Origin: CAZTBB01 sp964611755
GTDB lineage: Bacteria > Pseudomonadota > Alphaproteobacteria > Micavibrionales > Micavibrionaceae
Reading direction: 5' to 3'
NCBI GenBank assembly: GCA_964611755.1
Contig: CAZTBB010000016.1
Coordinates: 1 to 34,129 of the forward strand
DNA: 34,129 nt
This document shows positions 15,374 through 24,537 of this stretch, in pieces. The translations under genes were made by a program, and so were the position numbers. The notes beneath the pieces are model-generated. The model searched no databases. It was not told the origin of the DNA and saw only the letters and a list, made by a program, of their open reading frames with translations. Position 1 is the first letter of the stretch; each line of letters starts with the position of its first letter.

Positions 15374-15985
15374 TTACAGGATGCCGAAATCATTCCTGAG
15401 AACATTGATCAATTCACGGTCAAGCTGCGCCATAAGTGTTTCAAAGGCTTCAAACTGCTTGAGCTCCCGCTCTGATATTGATGCATGTTGTGAAATACTG
15501 ACCTTTTGCGTCACATTCAAGGATGTTTGCACGGTCGCGAAGCGCGGCAAATCTTGGCCGACAATCAAGAGGCTGAGTTGCAGAATATAGGCATCGCGCC
15601 CGCCAACGCCCGCCCAGCTTGCGGCCTTATATTCCGAGCGCTCATAATCTTGTGTAATGTGAATATCATAAACAAGCCTGAGCTGTGCATTCCCAAACCC
15701 CGGCTTGGGCAAAAAACGATGCGCGACATAATTTTCAAACACATCCTCCGGCCTTACAGCAAATGCATCGCGCACAGCTTGCAAGGCGCTTACCTCACCT
15801 TGTTCGCGCACAACCGAGCCAACATCCAATGAGAGGCGCTCCATATGCGAAAAGGTCATATTGGGCAAAGGCTTGCCTTCCGGTGCATTAATGGAGGTAC
15901 ACGAAGCCAAACATATCATTGCCATGGCAACAAAGAACACGGCACCAAGAGATTTTGAATTAAGTCTGCTGAGATTGCGTATCAT
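15374..15985 (-). CDS. Predicted lipoprotein of unknown function downstream of hslO
   Basis: The protein has 203 residues. Start ATG 15985 gives a basic N-terminus, a hydrophobic stretch (LGAVFFVAMAMICL) and lipobox L-A-S-C with Cys29. Longer open sequence upstream lies inside hslO and is a shadow. The mature part has alternating beta and helical segments (LRLVYDIHITQDYERSEYKA, YILQLSLLIVGQDLPRFATV). The gene overlaps the last 26 bases of hslO, which suggests translational coupling. I do not recognise a named family with certainty. Conserved linkage of a small lipoprotein to Hsp33 would be worth testing across alphaproteobacteria. Confidence 0.8.
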   Translation of the reverse strand: MIRNLSRLNSKSLGAVFFVAMAMICLASCTSINAPEGKPLPNMTFSHMERLSLDVGSVVREQGEVSALQAVRDAFAVRPEDVFENYVAHRFLPKPGFGNAQLRLVYDIHITQDYERSEYKAASWAGVGGRDAYILQLSLLIVGQDLPRFATVQTSLNVTQKVSISQHASISERELKQFEAFETLMAQLDRELINVLRNDFGIL

Positions 15986-16970
15986 CACTGGCTTTAAGTT
16001 TACGCGTAAACGTCTTCGGATCAAACAAAAATTCTTTTGAACAAAATTCACAGCGCACAGAAATCTTCCCGTCTTTCTTGAGATATTCGCGATCATCATC
16101 AGACAAGCTGAGCAGCACCGTTTCGACTTTTTCCGTATTGCAGCGGCACGCTTTTTTAATAGCATGTGGCTCATACACGCGCACGCCTTCCTCATGAAAG
16201 AGCCGCGTCAGCAAGATATGAGAATGCAATGCGGGGTCCAACATTTCATTCTCCGTAGAGCTGTCCAAAAATACCATCGTGCGGCGCCAGTCATCTTCCT
16301 CGATATTGCTGAATGATTGGTCTCCTCCCTCTTCGGGCATACGCTGGATCATAATTCCGGCCGCGCGCCACTTGCCATCACGCTGGCCCACGGCAATTTT
16401 GATGCCTGTGCCAATCTGTTCGGATTGCGCGAAATAATGTTGGACGCAATCAATCATGGATGAGCCCTTAAGTTCAACAATCCCCTGATAACGATCTTCT
16501 GATGCCCCCTGATCCACCGTAAATGCCAAATACCCTTTCCCCAATAGCTGTGCCAGATGATTTTGCGCATTCTCGGAACTCTTCATGGCTGCCAACTGCT
16601 CGATGGAATGGGCAAGGCGCTCCGGATCGAAATTCGCGCAGGCTCTTAAATCGCCCGATGTTGTCATATCGGCCACAATCGTGTTGATCGGCCCATCGCC
16701 CTGTGCTTGCAGGGTAAAGACTCCATCATATTTTAACATCGACGAGAGCAATGCCGATAAGATTGCCGTTTCCGCCACAAGATGCGAGACATGTTTGGGG
16801 TAATCATGAGCCTGAATAATATCATCCAGCACAGAACCAATACGCACCATGCGGCCACGTAAATTTGTTTCATCCAATTGGAAAGGCTGGATGACATTGT
16901 CGTCCACATCTTTAATATCACCAATAAAAAGGGAGTTTTGCGCGCCTGTATCTGGTTCTTTTTCGTCCAT
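15960..16970 (-). CDS. hslO: Redox-regulated chaperone Hsp33
   Basis: The protein has 336 residues. The C-terminal zinc/redox switch is intact: Cys275 and Cys277 (C-R-C), then Cys307 and Cys310 (C-E-F-C), i.e. CXC-X29-CXXC. The N-terminal chaperone core includes LVRIGSVLDDIIQAHDYPKH and GDGPINTIVADMTTSGDLRA, typical of HslO. On oxidation the cysteines form disulfides, zinc is released and the protein becomes an ATP-independent holdase in the cytoplasm. It is slightly longer than E. coli Hsp33 (about 292) because of an N-terminal extension of about 30 residues and a short tail. Start ATG 16970 has AGGATA very close upstream. The downstream lipoprotein gene overlaps it. Confidence 0.95.
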   Translation of the reverse strand: MDEKEPDTGAQNSLFIGDIKDVDDNVIQPFQLDETNLRGRMVRIGSVLDDIIQAHDYPKHVSHLVAETAILSALLSSMLKYDGVFTLQAQGDGPINTIVADMTTSGDLRACANFDPERLAHSIEQLAAMKSSENAQNHLAQLLGKGYLAFTVDQGASEDRYQGIVELKGSSMIDCVQHYFAQSEQIGTGIKIAVGQRDGKWRAAGIMIQRMPEEGGDQSFSNIEEDDWRRTMVFLDSSTENEMLDPALHSHILLTRLFHEEGVRVYEPHAIKKACRCNTEKVETVLLSLSDDDREYLKKDGKISVRCEFCSKEFLFDPKTFTRKLKASDDTQSQQT

Positions 16971-17027
16971 TATCCTATTTTACCATAAAATACGTTGTTC
17001 TTCATCAATAGAGCCACTGACAGGCAT

Positions 17028-17837
17028 TTAACTCTTTATCTTATATCCTGTTCTGAGCATCACATAGGCAATTGCCGTCAAAACAATATTACAGGCGAAT
17101 AGCAATAAAACACCCGCCAGCAAGCCCCCCTCATTGATACCGATAAAGCCCGATCGAAACCCGTCAATCATATAGAAAAACGGATTAAAGATTGCCACGC
17201 CTTCCCACATATCCGGCAGGCTATGGATGGAATAAAATGTACCCGATAAGAATGTCAGCGGTGTGACAAAGAAATTTGTGAAAGCGGCAATATGATCAAA
17301 CTTTTCAGCCCATATACCGGCCAATATCCCCATAGTCGCCATAAAATAGCTGCCCAATATACCAAAGCCGATAATCGCCGCAACAGAGTGGATTGATTGG
17401 GGGATAAAGATATACAGCGCCAAAATCGCGGTTAAACCAACGGCAAGCCCTCTTAAGACTCCGCCGACCACATAACCGGTGAAGAGCTCAAGATGCGACA
17501 AGGGCGGCATCAGAACATCAACAATATTGCCCTGTATCTTGGCAATAATCAGGGAGGATGACGTATTCGCAAAAGCGTTTTGCGCCATTGCCATCATAAT
17601 CAGGCCGGGCGCCAGGAATTCCAGAAAAGGAATGCCGGAGACCTCTTTTGTAATTCCCCCAAACGCCAGCATGAAAACCGCGTAAAACAATAAGGTTGTA
17701 ATCACAGGCGCAATAATAGTTTGCAAATAAACAACCATGAACCGGCCAACTTCTTTTTTGATTAAAGTGGCAAGACCCACGACATTCACGCCCTTGATTG
17801 GCTTCGTGTTCTTACCCTGAAGTACTGGGATTTCCAT
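17028..17837 (-). CDS. ABC-2 type transporter permease
   Basis: The membrane protein has 269 residues with about six helices. The ABC-2 signature is clear: PVITTLLFYAVFMLAFGG, then FLEFLAPGLIMMAMAQNAFA, IIAKIQGNIVDVLMPPLS and FFVTPLTFLSGTFYSIHSLP. This resembles the YadH-like permeases that pair with a separate ATPase. I chose ATG 17837 because GAAAGGG lies nine bases upstream and it leaves 93 bp to divergent recX for promoters. An in-frame ATG at 17897 (MAQIKPSQGMCYENKKG) with AAAAGG further upstream is a real alternative that would add 20 residues. No ATPase gene is adjacent in this window, so the substrate cannot be named. Confidence 0.85.
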   Translation of the reverse strand: MEIPVLQGKNTKPIKGVNVVGLATLIKKEVGRFMVVYLQTIIAPVITTLLFYAVFMLAFGGITKEVSGIPFLEFLAPGLIMMAMAQNAFANTSSSLIIAKIQGNIVDVLMPPLSHLELFTGYVVGGVLRGLAVGLTAILALYIFIPQSIHSVAAIIGFGILGSYFMATMGILAGIWAEKFDHIAAFTNFFVTPLTFLSGTFYSIHSLPDMWEGVAIFNPFFYMIDGFRSGFIGINEGGLLAGVLLLFACNIVLTAIAYVMLRTGYKIKS

Positions 17838-17930
17838 GACCAATGACCCTTTCTTGTTTTCATAGCACATGCCTTGTGAAGGCTTGATTTGTGCCATAGA
17901 ATAAATAACCTTTTTATAGGAAATATCAAG

Positions 17931-18557
17931 ATGACAAAACCCCAAAACCCATCTCAAAAAACACCTGCGCATAAACGTTTTGAGCCAAGGCAAAAGCGCA
18001 AAGCAAAAAAAATTACAGAACAATACCTCCACAATTCGGGTTTATATTACCTGCAACGATACGCCGCCAGCGCTGCACATTTTAGAACCGTGATGTTGCG
18101 CAAGGTCAAGAAGTCCTGTTTGGATCATCCCGATCAAAATTATGACACATGCGCCATTCTGGTTGACGCGCTGGTTGAGAAATTCATCAATGCAGGCCTG
18201 CTCAATGACACGCTTTATATTGAGAGTCATGTCAGAAGCTTGCGTCAAAGAGGACTGTCCAAGCGGGCCATCATTGCCAAGATGAAAACCAAAGGAATCG
18301 CGGCCGAAACCACACAAGATGCACTGGAACACAACGATCTTCATCATCACGAAAGCCCGCAGGATGCAGAGCGTTATGCCGTTGCAAAACACATAAAGAA
18401 AAAATCTCTAGGCCCTTATAACAAAAACGAAAAACTAGACTTTAACAAGATGATTGGGCGCCTGGGGCGCGCCGGCTTCAGTTACGATACGTCCAGATCC
18501 GTATTAGAGATGAGCATTGATGAAATAGAAGACATATTACACGCCCGCAAGCTCTAG
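17931..18557 (+). CDS. recX: Regulatory protein RecX
   Basis: The protein has 208 residues. ATG 17931 follows AGGAAA at nine bases. The basic N-terminus (KRFEPRQKRKAKKITEQYLH) leads into three-helix RecX repeats: LYYLQRYAASAAHFRTVMLR, ALVEKFINAGLLNDTLYIES with HVRSLRQRGLSKRAIIAKMK, and a third around FNKMIGRLGRAGFSYDTSRS. RecX binds in the groove of RecA filaments and dampens recombinase and SOS co-protease activity. recA is not in the window, so recX stands alone, which is common in alphaproteobacteria. It ends three bases from the convergent sensor kinase gene, with no room for a terminator. Confidence 0.9.
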   Translation: MTKPQNPSQKTPAHKRFEPRQKRKAKKITEQYLHNSGLYYLQRYAASAAHFRTVMLRKVKKSCLDHPDQNYDTCAILVDALVEKFINAGLLNDTLYIESHVRSLRQRGLSKRAIIAKMKTKGIAAETTQDALEHNDLHHHESPQDAERYAVAKHIKKKSLGPYNKNEKLDFNKMIGRLGRAGFSYDTSRSVLEMSIDEIEDILHARKL

Positions 18558-18560
18558 ATA

Positions 18561-21194
18561 TTAATCATCACTCTTAGCAAACACGTCCTGCTCCGCGCTA
18601 TTCTCATACCCCTGAAGATCATTCGGTTCACTGGATTCTTGCGCCGAAACCTGCACCTCTTCTGCACCCGCAGGTTTTTTCACAACACGCTCTGCCGGTA
18701 ATATCAGCGATACGGTTGTGCCAATACCCTTCTGGGAAAATAACTCCAGCGCGCCGCCATGCAGGCGCATCAACGCATCAGCAAGGGTCAATCCAAGACC
18801 TGTCCCCGAATTGTCTCTGGCAAGATCATTATCCACCTGACCAAAGGGAGAGAGCGCCTTCTTGATCTCATCCTCATCCAAACCGATACCTGTATCGGTG
18901 ATGCCAATGCGCAAATGCCCCGAGGCATTCAACTCGCTTGAAATAGAAACACGCCCGCCCTTGGGTGTAAATTTAATCGCATTAGAGAGGATATTTACAA
19001 AAACCTGTTTTAGAGCCAGCTCCTCGCCAATCACCTCAGGCACGCCCTCCAGGTTAACGCTCACACTGACTTCACCATCATCAATCTTGGGGGAGAGAAG
19101 CTCCAGCGCAGATTTGGTAATTCGCTCTATACTCAGCGTGCTCTCGTTTAACTGTCTGTTTCCGGCATCGATTTTTGAAATATCAAGAATCTCATTGATA
19201 ATCCTGAGCAGCCCATTACCGCTTTTATGAATATCTTCGGCATATTCGCGGTATGAATCCTGCTCGATCTCGCCAAACACCTGATTCTTGATCATCTCGG
19301 AAAACCCGATAATCGCATTAAGCGGTGTCCGCAGCTCATGGCTCATATTTGCCAAGAACTCTGATTTCGCGCGGTTTGCTATATCCGAGTGAAACTTGGC
19401 TTCCCTCAGGGCAATATCGGCATTTTTACGCTCCGTGATATCGTCCACGCTGCCTTCAAAATAGAGGACCGTGCCCGATTCATCTCTCACGGCACGGGCA
19501 TTTTCATTCACCCAGATGAGACCGCCATCTTGACGGCGCATACGCGCCTCAAAATTATGCATCGTATCATCACTGTTCAATTTCTTAGTAAACGCCGCAC
19601 GTTCGCGTGCATCCGGATAAAGATTTTCATTGGCATTCTTGACCTGCCTTAACAACTCATCCGGATTTTCATAGCCTAAAATTTTGGCCATTGCGGGGTT
19701 TGCGCTGAGGTAGATCCCCTCCGGCGTCATTTGATAAATACCACTGGCCGCATTTTCAACGATGGCTCGGTATTTCTTCTCGGCCTCGCCCAGCGCACGC
19801 TCAGCACGTCTACGCTCCTCCACATCGGTAATTGTTCCAATCACGCATGTGCTATTGTTCTCATCCTTACGCACCATCGACATCGCAAGCTCAATCGCAC
19901 GGAATGTTCCATCCGAAATCCGCAAGCGCGTATAGCTGCGATAGGCTTCCTTGCGACCCTTCAAAAACTGGTCATAGATTTTTCTTTGCTGTTCCTGGTC
20001 ATCTTGATGCAAGAGAGGAAAAAGCGCTTGCCCTAAAAATTGCTCCGGATCAAAACCGGTGACACGTTGCCATGCGGCTGAAATAAATACAAAGCTGCCG
20101 CGACTATCGATTTCAAAAATCACATCGCTCACCGAATCGATGATTTCACGATTATCGCGCTCGGCTTTCTCCAAAGTGTTATAGATGCGCTCTCGCTCTT
20201 GCGCCTCCGATACAAGTGCTACGTTCTTTTGTTCCAATTCTTCGTTCATGTGACTCATTTCATACGAACGACGCTTTTGCGCTTTCACATATAAGGCACC
20301 CACAGCCGTTAAAACAAACCCAAGGAACAACACCAAAAGCGGAATACGTTGAATAAAACTGGCGCTGGATTGGCGCAAAATGCCTGCCGACATCTCCCAC
20401 ATGCCGTTTCCGACCTCCATCTCGAAGCTCTGCTGTGCAGCGGCGCTTTTATTCTGCGGTGATTGAATACGGTATATGGATGCCTGTGAGGATAAATCCG
20501 TAATGGATAAATGACTGAACTGGCTCATAAAACGTTGCTGGTACGGCGCTAAAACCGCACTTAAGTTACTAACGCCGATCAAAAGCCCGGCGCGGGCATT
20601 GTCTTTGTTCACCCTGCGAATAACTACAAAATTTGATTGCGCATCATCCGTATGCGTTTTCAAATTTGTCTTAAATACACTCTGCCCCGCAGAAAGAGCG
20701 GCTTGATCCTTTTCATTGGCAAGAGCGCCCAAAACCTCCTGAAACAGTGTGGCTGACTTTGCCTGAAACGGTCCTTCACGTCCCTTTTCATAGACACCAA
20801 CACTGCGCCATGCTGCCTTCCCCTCTTTGTTGGATTGATAGAGCCAGTAAATCTGCTGATATTGGTCCAAATAAGGAATGTTATCCGATACTTTCTGGAT
20901 ATTCTCATAACGCCCAGATGCCAGTAACAATGTCCCCGCGGTTTGCAAGGCATTATCAAGATCCTGCACAGAGTCGATAACCCCATCAACAGAACTGCGG
21001 CTCACGCGTTCGTATTCATCCTGAATCATACCTTGAGTGACAAAGCTCAGGAGAGAAAAAGCAAGGCATGTGAAAAACAGACCACCTACAATCACCATGT
21101 AATAGGCCATGTTTCGCTTCAGAGCTTCTTTGGATAGAAAGCCTGAAACAAAATCATCCTGCGCATCTGCGCTATTGTTCTGATCGTCTGTCAT
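18561..21194 (-). CDS. Membrane sensor histidine kinase with two PAS domains (PleC/DivJ-like)
   Basis: The protein has 877 residues. TM1 is at about 30-52 and TM2 at 283-304, enclosing a periplasmic sensor of about 230 residues that resembles CHASE-type domains (tentative). A short coiled coil (305-345) leads to PAS1 (about 347-462, IIDSVSDVIFEIDSRGSFVF) and PAS2 (about 470-592, with a PAC segment ending YFEGSVDDITERK). HisKA follows with phospho-acceptor His619 in FLANMSHELRTPLNAIIGFS. The HATPase has ITDTGIGLDEDEIKKALSPF and GTGLGLTLADALMRLHGG. The H-box region resembles PleC/DivJ/PdhS kinases, and a cell-cycle role is possible but unproven. There is no receiver domain and no adjacent response regulator, so the partner is unknown. 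The disordered tail is rich in Glu, Gln and Ser. Confidence 0.92.
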   Translation of the reverse strand: MTDDQNNSADAQDDFVSGFLSKEALKRNMAYYMVIVGGLFFTCLAFSLLSFVTQGMIQDEYERVSRSSVDGVIDSVQDLDNALQTAGTLLLASGRYENIQKVSDNIPYLDQYQQIYWLYQSNKEGKAAWRSVGVYEKGREGPFQAKSATLFQEVLGALANEKDQAALSAGQSVFKTNLKTHTDDAQSNFVVIRRVNKDNARAGLLIGVSNLSAVLAPYQQRFMSQFSHLSITDLSSQASIYRIQSPQNKSAAAQQSFEMEVGNGMWEMSAGILRQSSASFIQRIPLLVLFLGFVLTAVGALYVKAQKRRSYEMSHMNEELEQKNVALVSEAQERERIYNTLEKAERDNREIIDSVSDVIFEIDSRGSFVFISAAWQRVTGFDPEQFLGQALFPLLHQDDQEQQRKIYDQFLKGRKEAYRSYTRLRISDGTFRAIELAMSMVRKDENNSTCVIGTITDVEERRRAERALGEAEKKYRAIVENAASGIYQMTPEGIYLSANPAMAKILGYENPDELLRQVKNANENLYPDARERAAFTKKLNSDDTMHNFEARMRRQDGGLIWVNENARAVRDESGTVLYFEGSVDDITERKNADIALREAKFHSDIANRAKSEFLANMSHELRTPLNAIIGFSEMIKNQVFGEIEQDSYREYAEDIHKSGNGLLRIINEILDISKIDAGNRQLNESTLSIERITKSALELLSPKIDDGEVSVSVNLEGVPEVIGEELALKQVFVNILSNAIKFTPKGGRVSISSELNASGHLRIGITDTGIGLDEDEIKKALSPFGQVDNDLARDNSGTGLGLTLADALMRLHGGALELFSQKGIGTTVSLILPAERVVKKPAGAEEVQVSAQESSEPNDLQGYENSAEQDVFAKSDD

Positions 21195-21408
21195 GTGTTT
21201 CGTTATGATTTATAGTTTAGATATTATTGCCCACTGCTATCACTATGCATCAAAACTGATTAACACTTCCCTAACAAGAAAGCCGTTAACCCATATTTTC
21301 CAAAGCCTTCACCTTATACTGCGATGCAATATTTATATTGACAAGCTATCCAAATACCCCTAAGTTTTTTATATTTTTAGCGCTATTATTATAACAAGGA
21401 TGCTCACA
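21195..21408. promoter_or_regulatory. Divergent control region between sensor kinase and phasin
   Basis: A sigma70-like promoter for the phasin is TTGACA (21338-21343), a 17-bp spacer, and TAAGTT (21361-21366). Just upstream, CTGCGATGCAA (21319-21329) is one base from the CTGC-N3-GCAG pattern described for PhaR operators. TTAA-N7-CTAA (21260-21274) is one base from the CtrA box TTAA-N7-TTAA. PhaR control of a phasin gene is the usual arrangement; both sites here are inference from short motifs. Confidence 0.45.
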
Positions 21409-21858
21409 ATGGATACGAATAACCCTTTTTCAAACTTTTTTTCAGACACAGAATTCACAAAGTTAATGCAACAATATCAAGAAACCCCGTTTGATATGAA
21501 GACCATCATGGAAGCACAACGCAAAAACGTGCAAGCCATGACAGAAGCACAACAGCTTGCCATGGAAGGCATGCAAGCCATCGCACAGCGCCAGTCAGAG
21601 ATCATTTCACAAATGGTTGAGGATCAATCAAAAATGGCTCAGGAAATGATGGGTGAAGGCACACCGGAAGAAAAAATCTCTCGCAATGCTGACCTGTTCA
21701 AGAAAACCTATGAGAGAACAATCGGTAATGTGCGTGAGCTTGCCGACATGTTAAGCAAATCCAACACACAAGCGACAGACATCATCAACAAGCGTATCTC
21801 TGATAGCATGAGTGAGATTAAGTCCGCATTGGATAAAAAGACAAAGAAAGCCGCATAA
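21409..21858 (+). CDS. Phasin family PHB granule protein
   Basis: The protein has 149 residues. I chose ATG 21409 because AAGGA lies eight bases upstream; ATG 21400 overlaps that ribosome site. It is almost entirely helical and amphipathic, with the phasin pattern of regular Ala, Met and Gln (AQRKNVQAMTEAQQLAMEGM, QAIAQRQSEIISQMVEDQSK) and a Lys/Ala tail (KKTKKAA). PF09361-type phasins coat PHB granules and control their size and number. The gene is physically separate from the phaCAB cluster, 14 kb away, but phaR there would be its expected regulator. A Rho-independent terminator follows. Confidence 0.88.
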   Translation: MDTNNPFSNFFSDTEFTKLMQQYQETPFDMKTIMEAQRKNVQAMTEAQQLAMEGMQAIAQRQSEIISQMVEDQSKMAQEMMGEGTPEEKISRNADLFKKTYERTIGNVRELADMLSKSNTQATDIINKRISDSMSEIKSALDKKTKKAA

Positions 21859-21887
21859 GCGCTCTCTGCGCCCTAGTTTTTTTTAAA

Positions 21888-21912
21888 GAGGTCGCGTCAT
21901 GCGGCCTTTTTT
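21888..21912 (+). terminator. Rho-independent terminator after phasin gene
   Basis: AGGTCGC and GCGGCCT pair (one G-T wobble) around a short GTCAT loop and run into TTTTTT. It lies 32 bp upstream of the csaA start. Confidence 0.7.
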
Positions 21913-21943
21913 ATTTCAAAACATACATCAGGAGCAAACCAGC

Positions 21944-22291
21944 ATGAGTAATAATTCCCCCCTTGCCTTTGATGACTTCCTCAAAGTCGATATACGCTGT
22001 GGTACCATCATCGATGCACAGGATTTCCCCGAAGCCAGAAACCCGGCCTATAAGCTCTTTATTGATTTCGGGGATGAGATTGGTCAAAAAAAGAGCTCGG
22101 CGCAAATTACCGTGCATTATTCAAAGGAGGATCTGATTGGCACACAAATCGCCGCCGTGGTTAACTTTGCACCGCGCCAGATCGGCCCCTTTATGTCCGA
22201 GGTTCTGGTGCTCGGATTTTCAGATGATAATGGTGATATTGTGTTATTGCGCCCGGAAAAACCTGTTCCCAATGGCGCACGCATGCATTAA
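21944..22291 (+). CDS. csaA: tRNA-binding domain protein CsaA
   Basis: The protein has 115 residues, with ATG 21944 nine bases after AGGAG. The whole chain is one OB-fold tRNA-binding domain: FDDFLKVDIRCGTIIDAQDF, NPAYKLFIDFGDEIGQKKSS, AQITVHYSKEDLIGTQIAAV, and FAPRQIGPFMSEVLVLGFSD. Length and sequence match bacterial CsaA, a homodimer with export-related chaperone activity and tRNA binding, related to the C-terminal domain of methionyl-tRNA synthetase. Its stop overlaps the stop of the convergent kinase gene by three bases. Confidence 0.94.
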   Translation: MSNNSPLAFDDFLKVDIRCGTIIDAQDFPEARNPAYKLFIDFGDEIGQKKSSAQITVHYSKEDLIGTQIAAVVNFAPRQIGPFMSEVLVLGFSDDNGDIVLLRPEKPVPNGARMH

Positions 22292-23673
22292 TCAGGCATA
22301 CTCAAAACAACGCACAAGCCGCCATGGCGGCTTCTCTCCAGCCAGATTTTACCGCCATGCGCATGAACAATATCCATCGCAATAGGCAAACCAAGCCCGA
22401 CGCTTCCCTCATTATTACCGCGCGATTCATCTAACCTGAAAAATGGCTTGAAGACATCCTCATATTGCGCCTCATCAATACCGGGGCCATCATCCTCAAT
22501 CCGCAGCTCAACCTTGCCTTCCGGCGTGCGTAGCGCCTTGAGCCATATATTTTGTGCATATTTACCGGCATTACCAATCAAATTATCCAGACAGCGCTCG
22601 AACGATCCCATACGCAATTGCAAATCCAGATCATCCATCGCATCAATATGAATTGTGTAATCCTGTTTCTGGTTTTTCTGCTTCATCGCTTCGAACAAAG
22701 TGAGGATATTCGCCCGCACATAATCTTCCCGGCTCTCGCCGCTCACAAAATCAAGATATCCCGCGATCATTTTTTCCATTGCCAGAATATCATCCTTCAT
22801 TGCTTGCACAGCCTTGGAATCCTCCACCATCTCCAATTCCAGCTTTAAGCGTGTAAGCGGCGTGCGCAGATCATGGGATACCCCGGCCAACATAATTGTG
22901 CGCTGGGATAGCTGACGATCTAAGCGCTTATACATTTTGATAAACGCCTCGGAGGCCTGCCTTACCTCGCGTGCGCCCGACGGCTTAAAGCTAGGGACAT
23001 CCATGCCCCGTCCAAAACGATCCGCCGCCACAGCCAGTCTACGGATTGGGCGCACCTGATTGCGCATAAACAAAACCGCAATAATCAATAACACAAAGGA
23101 TGAGCCCAAAAGCCAGAGAATGAAGATATAAGATGATGAGGTAAACAGCCTGCGCTCCGGCATAGAAACGCGAAGAATTCCATTCTCTAGTTGAATAGCA
23201 ACTTCCATCCATTTTTCCTGATTATCAATATCAATCGTAAAGGGTCTGCGCACATGTTGACGCAGTTGTTCTGCCAGACTTTGTGCAACCATAGAGGCCC
23301 AGACACGATCAAACGTAAAGCCTGTCTCCGTCTTATCCAAAGCCTGCTCTTCGGGGGATTGTAGCGATATAAGCAAATCGAGCGATTGCGCCGCATAGCC
23401 GCTGACGCGCATCATATTCTCGGCTGAAGGGTCTAATTCCAGGGAATTCGCAATAATGGCAATTTCGCCCGCAACGGCAAAAGACAGGCGGTCTGTCATT
23501 TTCTTCCAATGATTGTCAAAGAACACAAGACCGGCAATGATCTGAATCAAAAAAACAGGCGTGATCAAAATCAACAAAGAACGCCCCAGAAGGCTGCGCG
23601 GCATAAGATTTTTGAATATTGAAAATCCTGCTGTCTTTTCCGTTTTACCCAGCGCTGTGTTTGTCTCACTCAT
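22288..23673 (-). CDS. EnvZ-like sensor histidine kinase
   Basis: The protein has 461 residues. TM1 is at about 31-52, a periplasmic loop of about 128 residues follows, TM2 is at 181-203, and HAMP at 204-256 (RNQVRPIRRLAVAADRFGRG). The phospho-acceptor is His267 in GVSHDLRTPLTRLKLELEMV, the exact EnvZ/RstB-type H box. The ATPase domain has LDNLIGNAGKYAQNIWL (N box), IEDDGPGID (G1) and GSVGLGLPIAMDIVHAHGGK (G2). Its ATG overlaps the TGA of the regulator gene (ATGA), so the two are translationally coupled and surely partners. In alphaproteobacteria such pairs respond to envelope or osmotic state, though the signal here is unknown. Confidence 0.93.
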   Translation of the reverse strand: MSETNTALGKTEKTAGFSIFKNLMPRSLLGRSLLILITPVFLIQIIAGLVFFDNHWKKMTDRLSFAVAGEIAIIANSLELDPSAENMMRVSGYAAQSLDLLISLQSPEEQALDKTETGFTFDRVWASMVAQSLAEQLRQHVRRPFTIDIDNQEKWMEVAIQLENGILRVSMPERRLFTSSSYIFILWLLGSSFVLLIIAVLFMRNQVRPIRRLAVAADRFGRGMDVPSFKPSGAREVRQASEAFIKMYKRLDRQLSQRTIMLAGVSHDLRTPLTRLKLELEMVEDSKAVQAMKDDILAMEKMIAGYLDFVSGESREDYVRANILTLFEAMKQKNQKQDYTIHIDAMDDLDLQLRMGSFERCLDNLIGNAGKYAQNIWLKALRTPEGKVELRIEDDGPGIDEAQYEDVFKPFFRLDESRGNNEGSVGLGLPIAMDIVHAHGGKIWLERSRHGGLCVVLSMPD

Positions 23674-24413
23674 AATATATCGGCCCGCAACAAATACCCC
23701 TGCCCGCGCACGGTTTGTAAATAACGTGGCGTGCGGTTATCCGCCTCAATTTTACGGCGTAATCGTGTCACCTGCACATCAATCGTGCGCTCCCCCGCAT
23801 CAATACCGCATTTTTCGGCCAACTCATCGCGGCTAATCGGCTCCCCAAGCTTGGAGGATAGGGCTTTGAGCAATTTTGCCTCCATCGTTGTCAGGGGCAT
23901 CTCGCTCTCGCCATTGGCTTGGCTTAACACCTCAAATTCAGGATTGTAAATCCAGTCCCCTATTTGTAATTTACGCCCGCCTTGCACATCGCCATAGCCT
24001 GTGCGCCTTAAAATGGCCTGTAAACGCATCACAAGCTCCTTAGGTTCGAAGGGCTTGGGTAAATAATCATCCGCCCCGCTCTCAAACCCCTTAAGCCTGT
24101 CCTCAACCTCCCCCAAGGCCGTCAACATAATCACCGGCAAGCCGATATCCTCACGGATATAATGCGTCAGCTCAAGGCCGCTCTCACCCGGCATCATCAC
24201 ATCGACCACAAGCGCATCAAAGGAAAACGAGTCCAGCATTTCACGCGCCTGCGCACCATTATGCGCACTCATCACAACAAAATCCTGTGAGCTCAAATAA
24301 CGCATCACCAGCGAACAAATACGTTCATCATCATCCACCACCAGAATATGCGGCTTTTGTGCTTTGGCTTCTTGCCGATCGCCCGGATGCTCACTTTTCA
24401 TTTCTGCTTTCAT
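23670..24413 (-). CDS. ompR: OmpR-family response regulator
   Basis: The protein has 247 residues. The receiver domain (about 22-140) has the acidic pocket in HILVVDDDERICSL, phospho-acceptor Asp71 in FDALVVDVMMPGESG, the switch Thr in VIMLTALGEVEDR, and Lys120 in YLPKPFEPKEL. A winged-helix DNA-binding domain (about 160-245) has ISRDELAEKCGIDAGERTID and VQVTRLRRKIEADNRTPRYL, with the final wing QTVRGQGYLL. The YLQTVRGQGYLL ending and the coupled EnvZ-like kinase support an OmpR assignment over PhoB. The start is ATG 24413; ATG 24401 is an alternative. It is divergent from ilvE across 124 bp. Confidence 0.92.
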   Translation of the reverse strand: MKAEMKSEHPGDRQEAKAQKPHILVVDDDERICSLVMRYLSSQDFVVMSAHNGAQAREMLDSFSFDALVVDVMMPGESGLELTHYIREDIGLPVIMLTALGEVEDRLKGFESGADDYLPKPFEPKELVMRLQAILRRTGYGDVQGGRKLQIGDWIYNPEFEVLSQANGESEMPLTTMEAKLLKALSSKLGEPISRDELAEKCGIDAGERTIDVQVTRLRRKIEADNRTPRYLQTVRGQGYLLRADIL

Positions 24414-24537
24414 GCTCTTACCAGTTTACAAACCACTCATTTGCGTTATAGCTTTGTTTTATCGGCAAGATTATCGCGCCGCGCAAGGAAAAACCACTGA
24501 ATTATAAGTATTAACGTTCAAAAGCGAGAGAAAAAAC

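Noticed and set aside
18561..21194. Hybrid kinase with receiver domain
   Set aside because: After the ATPase domain only a short acidic tail remains; there is no receiver domain.
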